DNA of 64,000 nt, taken from assembly GCF_022581195.2 (NCBI RefSeq), contig NC_061470.1, forward strand, positions 10,850,001 through 10,914,000, read 5' to 3'. The notes beneath the pieces were generated by a model. It was not told the origin of the DNA. It was given only the letters and a program-made list of their open reading frames with translations, and did no database searches. Positions 53,271 to 64,000 of the stretch are shown piece after piece. The stretch is from Helicoverpa zea (Eukaryota > Arthropoda > Insecta > Lepidoptera > Noctuidae). Within the stretch, counting starts at the first letter, position 1, and each line of letters starts with the position of its first letter. Made by a program: the position numbers and the translations under genes.

Positions 53271-54299
53271 AAGCAATCCCAACTTGAAAATCGTCAATAA
53301 ATACACATCTTTGCAAAACTTGGTACATTTTAAACTCCATTACTTATCGTTCGCAATCCTTGTACTTAATTACTCTCAGCAAATACAATGACGTCACATC
53401 GATAGGTAAGACGGGAGAATGGGGAAGATAGGAATCGTATGTTTTCGGATTAATTCGTTCGTGAAATCGTCTCGTTCCGATAAGAATGGTAACTGCTTCG
53501 TACTAATTGAATCTACAATTGCGTTGGCATGTCTGATTTCATTAGTTGCTTGTGTGTGTGAGGGGGGTAAGTATCTCGGCTGATGGATGCTTGAAAGTTT
53601 CACGGTGGAATTTTTGGCAATATTGGTTTGGTAAGCTAGTTTTTTTTTGGGACGAGGTTGAGTGAAAGGGTTTGAATTGATTTGCAATTTTTTTATATAT
53701 ATTTTTTTTTGGAATAGGAAATGTTCGTATCACATGTCTCTATATCTATAATCCCAGCAAAACGCGAAGCCTTCTGATCACAACAAACTTAGTTTCCACT
53801 TCAAAATATACAAAATCTCAAAAGTTGTTTGTACGCAGACATCTTATTGAATACCCTCATTCAATTCGGAACAACGGAACCGGTCCAAAGCGTGAATTGT
53901 TTCAGAATAATGGTATTTATATGCTACATTGGTTTCAAGGGAAATCACTCTTTGGAATAGTCCATAACGTCTGCTCCTGTTGGCGTATTGCTAAGAATGG
54001 CGTTACCCGAGGTTCCTCCCTTTACAACGTTATACGTGAAAACGCGATGCCAGAATCCGATATTACTTAAACTCGTATTGAAATCGGGCGGTGGGGGGAA
54101 GATTTCGGAATATTAAACATTCACGTTTATTAGTTTGTCCTCAACGTATTTGGTAGTCTAAACGGGGGTAGTTTTCGATGAGAAACTTGGAAAGTGTGTT
54201 AACGAGTTCACCCTTACCGAGTGTAGTCGATTTTCCTAATGGGTATAACATTTTAGTCGATTGTGTCAGTTTTCAACTAACTTTTGATGTAAGTTAAGT

Positions 54300-54400
54300 A
54301 AGTAGCGGTGACGGCTCACTGCTCTAATGGGCTTGATTCGGGAATCGAACCCGGAGTGTTCCTATTTGTCGCTACATATCGGTTACGTTCACTGAAACGT
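54300..54400 (-). repeat. possible tRNA-derived SINE fragment (B box on the reverse strand)
   Basis: GGAATCGAACC at 54341-54351 is the reverse complement of a perfect B box, followed on the reverse strand by GAATCAAGCCC. The possible T-stem pairs over only about four base pairs, and no good A box is evident. It is likely a decayed pol III-type repeat. Confidence 0.35.
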
Positions 54401-55997
54401 TAAGAGGGAAAACTTCAGCCATTCAAATCGAAATAATTAACTGCCTGACAATTAATAACTAATCATAAACATAAGTCTACAGTTGTTACATTTCTACAAT
54501 AAATAAGGCTTCGAAAAACCCAATGTTTATATTTAAAAAAGTTCAAAAGCACAAGAGTCCAAAAATATTCGACTCTTGACGAAAAGGGCTCGTTTACTCA
54601 TAAATCGTCCACCCACAACAGCAATTTATCCATTAAAATAAATCAAAAATTCAATATCACAAAGTCTTTGCGAAAAAAATCCGCTCTTAATCGATGGCTC
54701 TCGAAAAAATACCGTCAAAAGAAAATTGGTATCGTATGATCTCGGCTGCACAGATAGCTAAAGGGGCCCACAAAGGCAGCTATCGGAAGGAAAACGAAAG
54801 GGTAATGCGGGCATAAGATGCGCATCGACACACACGGCCTAATCACGACACCCCCCTCCGCCCACCGCCCAACTTTTGCATATTGCCCAAATTGCCCCTG
54901 CCTCCCTTAGCTTCGCCGCTAAGCGTACATTTTTGCTGGCCGGATAACTCTTCGCATTACCGTTTCTTTACAATCCATCAGGCAATTCCGAACCTTGTTC
55001 TTTTGTGATAAAGGTTATCCTTCATTTTGTTGACTGTACCAATGTTTTGTTTGTAGTGTAAGGGTGTCATGACGTTTGAGGGATGTTTCGACTCAGAGGA
55101 CTTCTTAATTGTGAGCGTGCAGTTTTGCTATTGATTTTTTAATGTGTCTCTATGTATGGTGGCGTGGGGGACGTAAGTACGTTTTCGTATTTTCATTTAG
55201 TTATAAAGTATGGATGCTATTGTTGAAGGGAGTGTTTGATCTTTGTTACGTCAAATGACAAGTAAACATTAAAGTGTTTTAAGCCTAAACTGCCTTCTAA
55301 GTTATTGCGGTAATTGGTAGAACTACACCAGAGGCAGTAATTGTTACAAAAACTGCAATTCATATAAACAATTATTAAATAAAACACGCTCATTGGTAGT
55401 TCGTTAAAACGCTCAAAGTATATAATTATGGCACAAAATAGTAGCAAAGAGGCCGCTCTTTAGCAAACCTGTCTATAATTCCTTCTGGCCATAGAGTAAG
55501 ATGTAGACTGGCATTTACACAAAGATGGCGCGAGAACTGAAAAAAACAAAATGTCGTCGTGATTTATGTTTTTGTCAATGTGTACGCTCTCGGTTTTATT
55601 TTAATCTCGGTATGGTATTTCCGCTAATTAATGATAAGTTTTTTATGAAAGGATTTTCCTGAACTGAATAACGATTTCAGTAAACAATGCAGATATCGGT
55701 AATTTATTTGTAGTCCAAAAAAAATATTTCAAAATATGATTCGGCTTGTTTATTTGTGGTTCAGCTAGAAGGCATAGTTGGGAGTGTCGGGCCTGCATGC
55801 CTGACTACTCTCCGACATTAATCTCTATCTTGTAAAATTATAATAATTGCATCAACATTTAATAACTGCGTTTCATTACACGCATTTACCTTTTCTCGTA
55901 TTAAAAGGAATTATTTTCTAGAAATTACTAACCCACTTTGAAAAAACATGGAGACTCGTAATTAATGTCAATTATATTTATAATTACGCGACGACCG

Positions 55998-56011
55998 CCG
56001 CCAGATGGCGG
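55998..56011 (+). promoter_or_regulatory. CTCF-like site
   Basis: CCGCCAGATGGCGG matches 13 of 14 positions of the CTCF core CCASYAGRKGGCRS. It also forms a short hairpin stem (ACCGCC/GGCGGT). Insects have CTCF, and an insulator in a long regulatory intron would make sense, but a single motif match is weak evidence. Confidence 0.35.
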
Positions 56012-57504
56012 TATTTGCGTAAAAACGAGACCGGGGCCCATGAGCTATGCGATAATATAAATATTTCTTACAATATTAGACTTTAGTATCTGTGCTACAA
56101 TTTTATTATTTTAATCTATGACCGCATTCTTTTGGAGCATACTTTTGTACTAATATGGAATAATTTAGCTTGAGACTCCTTAATTATTTTATAGTAGAAT
56201 TAAAGGACTTTATATTGCAGTTGTTCACTACAAACATTCCCTTACATTTTTTCATCCCAAGATTACTTCAACACCAAAAGGTCATAAGTCGTAACAACCC
56301 AACTTGCCAATCAATAATCAACCTTAAGCACATAATTCGTTGCCTTGTAACTGTCATACAAATGATATGGAGTACAATTGAGTACAATTAGGTGCACCAC
56401 AATGGTAACGTGCATTGTCCTTGCGCTCACAATGGCTAGGTGACGATCTTACAATATAAATACACGGGACTTCCTTGATTAGTATAATAGGTGCTTCAAG
56501 CAAGGTTGATATTGTCTCGTATCAGAATACCGTAATTATGGCTAATGATTTAGTGGAACATGGAACATCCCTTTTCAATAGGTTTAAGTGGGTTAAGACA
56601 CAATGTTACGTATGAAGGCAAAGTCTTATGAAGAAAATCTTCCTATGACCATCTATAACAAGACAAGAAATTTATTTCAATTTCTCGTTATACAATATTC
56701 TTTGACAAACTACTACTAATACTAATACTAATTACTTAATGATAGTACCCTTTAATAGACAAGGGAATTAACGAATATTTGTCGAGTACAAAACAAAATA
56801 TCGTTTTCCATTCTCTTTATCTTGTGATATTATTTGCTTACGAAGGCTGCATACGGGCGGACTGGGATGTAGAATCACTGGATGTACGAACCTCATTGTA
56901 AGCGCGCTTGAAGAATATGAGGAAGCGCAATTTGTAAGTACCAATAAAATCGCGGGGATTGGTATCTTTCAGACAATGTTATACAATTTTCCAAGATAAA
57001 CAAATGTATTTTATCTTGATTAAGTAAACAATAATTCTATATATATATATAATAATTCTATATAATGTAAAATGTAAAAGCAAGAAGAAAAAACTGAAGC
57101 GTCAATTAGCAACGATTCACATTAAGTTTCACCACACATAATGTCCATTTCCAGTAGCGTTACATCCGCGCTCGTTCCCCCTTCTTCCATTCTATTTGCA
57201 CAACTCCTTAATGCTTTATTTCGTTTGTGTGCTTAGTCTAATTAGAAAACTCCGAATCTACTAATGGCTAATATCGAATTTTAGCTCCTTTTTGTTTTTC
57301 TACGTCTTCGTATTATCAAATTATGTTCTTTATGACGCCCATACGTGTTCATTAGAGGGAGTCAATTTAAAAATGGCGGTAAAATTCCGGAAGCTTTCAG
57401 AAAATTACATTGGAAACGTCAATTTTCCCGCGCCATTTGTTTGACAAGTTTGACATATCGAAGTGACACGGTATCACTGACAGGCGCAATTTCGTCAATC
57501 TCCG

Positions 57505-57570
57505 GAGCGTTCCGGTGAATCGGAACGTGTTCCGATTAGCTGAGACGTGATTCGAGAACGGAACGCTTTA
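57505..57570. promoter_or_regulatory. cluster of GGAACG/GTTCC half-sites with a 20-bp inverted repeat
   Basis: AATCGGAACGTGTTCCGATT (57518-57537) has two 9-bp arms around GT. Further half-sites GCGTTCC and GAACGGAACG flank it. The arrangement recalls dimeric receptor or heat-shock-type elements, but no exact consensus is met. Confidence 0.35.
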
Positions 57571-59511
57571 GGACGACATTCGAATATGCTGGGATTGAAC
57601 GATCGTCTGGGAACTGAAAGCTAGTTAAAGCGTAATAGTTCTTCTATATCATTATGGCAATAGATCATTTATAGATACTATCTATTTAATAAGACTGTTA
57701 TGTATAAAAGAGTAATTTAAGAAGTGTTATTACATATATTAAAGAAATTTGCTAATAAAACATACAAATCAAAAGTCAACAAAGGGTAGAAACATCGGCG
57801 ATGAGCCAGCATTTCTGTTAAATTCAAGCCCGATTTACCTCCAACACGTTATCACACGAACTGGTTGGATTCTTGAAAAATAAATGTGATAGCAACGGGC
57901 GATACGTAACTATAAATTAAAATAATTATCGCCTTTTGGGGGTAGAATGCAGAGGCTCCGACATCAGCCGTTCGTTGCAGCACGAAGGTTGGAGTTCCGA
58001 TTGCGATTGTTAAAGACATTTTTTACGTGGCCTATTTGGTATTAGGTACTCTTAAGGAAAAATTAATGCAGATAGCATAGTTTTAAAGTTGATTTTCAAT
58101 TAATATATTGAAAATATACTTTTTCCCTTTCTATCATCATACTTCATTGTACAGCTATGAAACATTCATAAAAGACACATAACATTATACACCCAAAAAC
58201 ACTTTCAATGCAGACATACAAAAAAGAACCCCATACCTCACCGCGAAACAAACCATTTTAATTGCAACACGAAACTATATTTTATCCGTGGTATGCATTT
58301 TTTCCGACCTCCCCCGGCAGGCCGTTACTCAAAATAATCTAGGCTAGATATCTCACCCCCACGTGATCTACTACCCTTGCCACGGAAGAAACACGTTTCT
58401 CTAGATATTTTTCTTTTAATCCCGAATGACGTCTGAACGTAATTGGCGGTTATTTTCGAGTCGCGTGAGGTTGGTAGCGTGCGATGTACGTTCGTAATTT
58501 GAAAATGTGTGGCTCTATGTTTGGATTATTTGTCGATCGTTTTTTGTTTGTTGTTTATAAATAAAAATCCGAACCATTTATCAATCTAAGTACAACAGCA
58601 ATAAATGTTAACGCCGACAAGTCTCGCTCCAATAAAGTTCACATGAAACCCGTGAACCGATGAACCTGGAACAATCGGTACCAATAACTTCCACATACAA
58701 AACTTATCATCGAAATCAAAACAGCGACACCCCAATAGCGCCCGTCCCGACCACAACAGGCAAAACTTAGTTTTCCATTCGGTTTTATAACGCGAACGAT
58801 AGACAGGCAATAAATGAGCTCCCACAACTTATAATTGCTTCATTTCGTTGTCGACTCAAAACCGAGAACTATGCACTTTGCATTCGGCGTGTCTGTCTCG
58901 TGTTTTCAAACGATAATTGGATTTGTCAATAAAAAGTATCCCTGAAATCTGACAGGCCTTGTATTAGATAGCCTTCTTCGTCTGGATGTCAGACAGAATT
59001 ATAAACTGACATCCCTCACAAAATACAAAGCTTTTTTAAAATTCGGTAAAACTTTTCATTAAAGCTAGACCCGAGATAAAAATAGAACAAAAAGCTATTA
59101 TAACCCTATCAATCCCGAGTCTTAAATTCGCCCGACGTTCCACAATACCCTTCATTCAACGTTAATCACGTCCGTTACACGGTTCATTAAAAACTATCTA
59201 GTATTTAATACTGACAGAATCTCCGCGCTAAAGTTCCCAAACATGAACTGACAGCGACGAAAAAGTAATAATCGAAATGATCACGATTCATCGCTATGTT
59301 TATCCGAACGCCACCGACGTATCATATCAAAAGTGCATGGACAAGTTCCATGTCAGTGTTTGCCCGTTAAAATATACTCTAAATACAAATTACCGAGCCA
59401 AACTCGACCCTATCGCCCACACAATAATACAAATATTAATGTTGTACAATTCGCGCTTGTCCGTGTTTATTAATTTTTAGCATTTTCACGGCGCACGTTC
59501 GATATGACGCG

Positions 59512-59543
59512 TGATTGATGATCGCGACGTTCATTGTCAATCA
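59512..59543. promoter_or_regulatory. Exd/Hth-type paired sites
   Basis: TGATTGAT at 59512-59519 fits the Exd/Hox (PBX-HOX) dimer site. TGTCAATCA at 59535-59543 is the reverse complement of TGATTGACA, the classic PBX-MEIS (Exd-Hth) composite site. They start 23 bp apart. Binding is inferred. Confidence 0.4.
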
Positions 59544-60712
59544 AACTGTTACTGTAAAAGCATTTGCCGAAATGTGAATATTTATGAATCACAAATGTTT
59601 GTCCCGTGCAATACGTTAAAATAATAATTTTCATTCGTTCGTTTTAATTCCGATAGATGCGATGACAGCTGAAGAGCACGTAATAAACGGATAGTATGAA
59701 TCTTTTTGAAACTCGCGTCCAACTGTTCAATCATTCGCGTCGTTTATCATCTTTTTTGAAACGAAACGAAACTCGTCGCGTCAAACTAGACAGACTATAG
59801 ATGACGTAAAAAGAAAAACGGCCGTCCCGCCGTAGAAGCTTTCCGAACGTCTTTTTGTTCGTTCAGTTGGTATTACTCGCGCGTTCGAATTCGAAATTTG
59901 AATTTTCCCGCTTAAACGTCGGCCTAATAAATGTTTTCCGACGATTCGCGATTTGGTAGGCAGACCATCAGACACTGAAGAATTAGGACATGGAGTTCTT
60001 GGTTAAGCTTTGATCAGGTAATGAAAAGGTTGTAAATGCACCGCATGCACGTATTCTTTGCTGTGACATTGTATCAAAATGACTGACATTGAGGGACTCT
60101 GCAAGTAAAGCACTGATATGTTGAGCAGATATGGTGTAATAAAATCAACCGTAGCAGTTTCTGAAGGACACGACCTCATCACAATAGTTCTGAAAAGATA
60201 AGTTTTATAGATGTCAGGTTGTACGAAGTCTTGAACAAAGTAGGACTAGTCCCACATATCTTGGGCACATGCTCCCCCTAAACTGTTTGACCACTTTGAC
60301 AGATCGCAACATGAACTCTTTCTACGTCAAAATGGCGTATTAGGTTTTTTTTCTCAGTTGTCTGTCATCAGTTCCTTTGTGATTGAGCTGCATTGACGCA
60401 TTGTGCTCCAAATTGATTCTGTTTTGTTACTTTATTGAGCTTCAGACAATCGTGGTCGTCCATCTTTGTTTTTCCATCGATCTTCGATGAAAGAGGTTAT
60501 GGTTTTGAGAAAAAGTGTAAAAAGTTTGGTCCTTTGTAGCTCAATTTTGTGGATTGGCTTTTGACTAGTTGTTTGATCATCCTTGTTTCGTACTTTTCGC
60601 TTTCATTTGACGATTAGAATACGTAACATTTTACACCGAACATTAGTCGGTTATACCAGCATTTATGAAGACTTTTTCTACTTCCAAAGTATCATCAGCG
60701 CCATAAATAAGT

Positions 60713-60976
60713 GTGCGCATATTATCACCATATAAAAGTAGGTGTAAGGTAGAATCGAGCACGTCTGATAAACCGCCGGGGACGGTGGCGGATTTATGGC
60801 CCGAGAGCCGACCATTTGCATCGGAAGGAACCAGCCAGGAATGTGAAGCGACGCACGCAGCACCCTGTGTGGCTTGTGTCACTGTTACACGCTCAGATAT
60901 TAATTGCCTGACTATTTTTCCTTCAGCTTTCAACCCCAACGATGACACTTGGAAGTATAGAGAAGATAAAACTTAA
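60713..60976. promoter_or_regulatory. GC-rich block with POU octamer, posterior-Hox-like and TEAD-like motifs
   Basis: This block is GC-richer than its surroundings and open on both strands (87 codons plus, 101 codons minus), which argues for composition, not coding. It contains ATTTATGGC (posterior Hox-like, about 60791), ATTTGCAT (exact POU octamer, about 60814) and GGAATGTG (Scalloped/TEAD-like, about 60838) within about 60 bp. Candidate enhancer. Confidence 0.3.
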
Positions 60977-63720
60977 ATAAACTGTCCCATTTCCCAGTCA
61001 ACAACAGTCAGGCAAATTAGCAACTGTCCGCGTAATCAACGAATAAACTACCAACTACTTCAAATGAAGTCCCGAAAAATCCCATCTAGAAGTCCAAACA
61101 AAGTTGCTAACACATGTAAATCTCACCCAATTGTGCAAAAGGTCTTTTTTAAACGATCCGCACGAGAGAGGTATTCGAGTTAATCGACGTCACAGTGGGG
61201 TGATCACAGACCCCGGCGGCCACGCTGTAATTATACTAAAAATGTGGTAGACTTCAATAAAAAGCTGAAACTGTGACGGGCGGCGGTCGAAAACATAATT
61301 GTCCATAGTAATGATTGTAGGTAATTGTGCGAGGGTTACCCTTAACCCTTCGCTGAAGGAACCCTTGGATGCTGGGTAAGATGGAGGCGGACAGCGATCT
61401 TTTGTCCTAGAAAAAAAAATACAAGAATTTCATCCCGTATCGACACCGCAACTGAAATACCAGACCATATTTTTACCATTACTAATATTCATGTATCAAA
61501 AATCTATGCCATCCTGTAGGAATCTCAATTGAGGTTCGTCTTTATCTACAACAAAATTACCTCTGAAACAATTTCTAGTAAAAAAAGATCCAGTCATCTT
61601 TTCCTAGATCCCGCTGCCGCTTATAACTTAAAACTAAGTTAATAGCGGTCAGTGCAGGTTCGAATTAAGACAATAATTACTCGCGGTGCCGTCCGCCCAA
61701 ATTTTCGTTTCGGCTAATACTTTTTATGGTGACTCTACTCTATTCTGAATGTTTATATGGCCTTTATGGGCACGTGAAGGATTACTTGACCATGACGAAC
61801 CCTGAAAACATCCCATCGGCTTAAAAATATATTTATTTCAAAATTAAAGAAAGAAAATCACAATAACTCGACATATAATAAAACATTCAATTAATTATAT
61901 CAAATAAAAAAATTCATTGTCAATAAACAAACGAAAAAATGCCGCGAAAAATCAACTTGACATATACTGGCATCCATCTTTTATTAGCGCGTTCTCTATG
62001 TCAAAATATTTCATTTGTTCTCATTAGTTATTCTATATTATTATGAGTACAATCGTAATGATGTCTGAAGGTTATTTTTCAGTTTTTTTTTTTACTAAAG
62101 AGGCCGGTTGTTAAAGATTATTTACGACACTTCTTCAAAAGTACGTCAAAAGATATTTGCTAGAGTATTATAATGCTTATATGCTAAGATATTGATGTCA
62201 AGGTGTTATAATAATTAGGTGATTTTTACATGATAAGTTCTAGAACAGTTCTAAAGTAAAAACAAATATTAAAAACTATTGTTCATTGTTTTTGTTCGAT
62301 ATAACAAAAGGCAAATGATTTATCGTTATGCATTCAACTTAATTAAAACTTCAGTCTAGACGAGAAAAAAGCATCGGACAATTTTAAACAATTTAATTAA
62401 TTACTATTCTAACCATTATTTGTTTAGGTATAAGAAACTAAGAATTTACTCGAATATTAATATATCCTGTATAATCGTTATAAAGTATTTAGTATAATAA
62501 TAAGGCTTGCATCATAATAACCTTATTTAAAATGATTATACTTTTTCTAGAAAATTTTGTGTTTCACACCTAATTAACGTTATTTTAATGCATTTCATAC
62601 TTAATCATTAATTTCAGCTACTGAATTTATATAAATAATATTTCAGCCACATAATATTTTTCCTTCACTGTTGACAAATTGACATTGACATGACTGGCTG
62701 TACGATATCGAATACCTTTGCCTACCTTACCCCCACAAAAATATCTTATGTATGGTCCTAAACCTACTTAATTATAGAATTATATTATTAGAAAATCCTC
62801 AAAACAAAGTCCTACAGTAAAGCATCTTGAAGACACAGTCAGGGTCACGCGGCGGCCGTGATTTCCGTCGCATCTATCTACTCGTATGATATGCATCTTC
62901 ACGCTCGGGCGCCGCGACGCCCCACCTGACTGCCAACAATTGATATCTTCCGAAGGTCGACTAATAACATGCTGAGAATCATCCAAGCGTCACTCTCAAA
63001 CAACTACCTAACCCTTATTGTAACACCACAAGGTTCAAATTCCTATAAACTGTAAATAACTTGGGCTAAACGTACGGCCGTCTTGTTAGGTGCTGATTTC
63101 ATGAATAGATCGTCAATTGTCTTTAAATGTGAATAGTTTTAAGTTTTCTTGCTTTTGTAACGTTCGAAGTCCATTGATTTTAATATTTTAATCGTATGTT
63201 TCTTTGTGATCTTTTATTAAACCTGACAGCAAGAAAAATCCGTAATCATTGCGTAAGTACGAACGTAATTAATTTATATGTTGCTAAGCTATTAAATTTC
63301 AGAGAGCAATTACATTCACACGTGTGTTTCAATAAAAAGGATTAATATTACAACTAATTTAGGCCAAACAATAGTAAATATTAACTTTATTATAAAAAAC
63401 GTCATCCGCCATCTTTATCGTGAAAGATTGATCTACATAATTACAGATGCCTTTATTGTGGCCACAGATAACATAAGACAATTATATGGCAATTAAATTC
63501 TTTAGAAAATACTTCGCTGGCGACATTTTTAATGTTGTAATGTTATTATTTTAATGTTGGTAGTTCTGTTTCAGATGTACGTAATAATTTGAAATGGTTA
63601 CGTGATCATGTAGTTTCTGCTTATTTCATTTAGATTGCTTCCTGAACTTAGTCATTAAAATGTTCAGACTATCTTTAATAATCTTACCTATGAGATTTTT
63701 ATAAGGATTTTTGATTGGAT

Positions 63721-63840
63721 ATCCATCTCCCGAGCCTTTTCCCAACTATGTTGGGGTCTGCTTTCAGTCTAACCGGATGCGGTACCCAGCTACCAGTATT
63801 TTACTAGGAGCGATTGCCTATCTGAACTCCTCAACCCAAT
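63721..63840 (-). repeat. lepidopteran dispersed repeat, reverse copy
   Basis: The reverse complement reads CAGATAGGCAATCGCTCC, GGTTAGACTGAAAGC, GACCCCAACATAGTTGGG and AAAAGGCTCGGGAGATG. It therefore matches the family at about 15996-16140. The family is known from moth genomes. Boundaries are approximate. Confidence 0.8.
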
Positions 63841-64000
63841 GTATAATAATACCCGAGCATTGAATAATAGACCAAAATAATATTCTATACAAGAGTTCTA
63901 GAATCGTCCAAATAGGTTTCGATCATCCACCAATATCCAACATTCCAATTTCAAACCTCTGCTTCCGTATTACTACAGCAAAAAAAAAACTAATCACCCA

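Larger units (their letters stand above)
23393..64000 (+). other. ct: downstream intron of cut (3' end outside the window)
   Basis: At least 40.6 kb of non-coding sequence follows the exon. The next expected exon, encoding a coiled coil similar to IKALLDELQRLRAQEQ in the fly, was not recognised. There is no convincing nested gene on either strand. The longest open frame (42381-42815, 144 codons from a TTG) resembles nothing I know. The segment is punctuated by transposon-derived repeats and several GC-richer islands listed separately; the stretches between them show nothing I can name. That this is one continuous intron is inferred. Confidence 0.68.

Noticed and set aside
53056..53391. 111-codon plus-strand open frame
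   Set aside because: Lies largely within a recognised lepidopteran interspersed repeat.
57040..57065. TA-rich microsatellite, plus short CA/GT runs near 41505, 47945 and 48478
   Set aside because: Ordinary simple repeats without further structure.
1..64000. CRISPR arrays, bacterial-type operons, integrases or defence genes
   Set aside because: Nothing of this kind is visible; the sequence is eukaryotic intron.

Overview
This window looks like one intron–exon–intron slice of a large insect developmental regulator, in a lepidopteran (moth or butterfly) genome. It is AT-rich and almost gene-free. It carries several dispersed repeats that I recognise as typical of Lepidoptera, including the repeat with an 'aagccgaccccaa…gggaaaaggct' core, the 'accgacttcccaaaaag…ggttctcaattcgacc' repeat and the 'gggataaaaagtagcctgtg' repeat.

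Only one coding segment is convincing: a 315-nt plus-strand exon at 23078-23392. It has a clean acceptor and a clean donor. Its first residues (RATLAEKEVTTLKEQL) almost exactly match the Drosophila Cut homeodomain protein just after its 'FWQQ' segment, and its last residues (AAKEKE) match the Drosophila 'AAKDKE'. I therefore call it an internal N-terminal, coiled-coil-region exon of cut (ct, the CUX/CDP orthologue). The upstream exon, the next coiled-coil exon, the three CUT repeats and the homeodomain were not found and should lie outside the window. The introns are thus at least 23.1 kb upstream and 40.6 kb downstream, as expected for a gene controlled by many distant enhancers.

Upstream intron (1-23077): a long foldback repeat (2258-2941), one copy of a 231-bp MITE (4974-5204), a perfect 21-bp hairpin (6900-6946), a retroelement-tail relic (about 11701-11905), a cluster of four AATCGA(T) sites that Cut itself could bind (11947-12009), two arrays of 10-bp units (12921-12980 and 14911-14950), a lepidopteran dispersed repeat (about 15996-16140) and a paired ETS-site inverted repeat (22771-22822).

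Downstream intron (23393-64000): a Cut/CCAAT-type cluster 450 bp after the exon, a second MITE copy (24125-24355) almost identical to the first, a small TIR element (25116-25506), a CpG-rich segment with a strong donor-like site (about 30535-30770), a tRNA-like SINE head (about 36812-36885), a duplicated CRE cassette (39231-39290), a 657-bp inverted-repeat element (51651-52307), another dispersed repeat (about 52850-53270), a CTCF-like site (55998-56011), an Exd/Hth-type pair (59512-59543), a GC-rich open block (60713-60976) and a reverse copy of the dispersed repeat near the right end.

No new protein system (defence, toxin or metabolic) is visible. The most interesting signals are regulatory (possible Cut autoregulation) and structural: two nearly identical MITEs in direct orientation on either side of a symmetric 0-0 phase exon.
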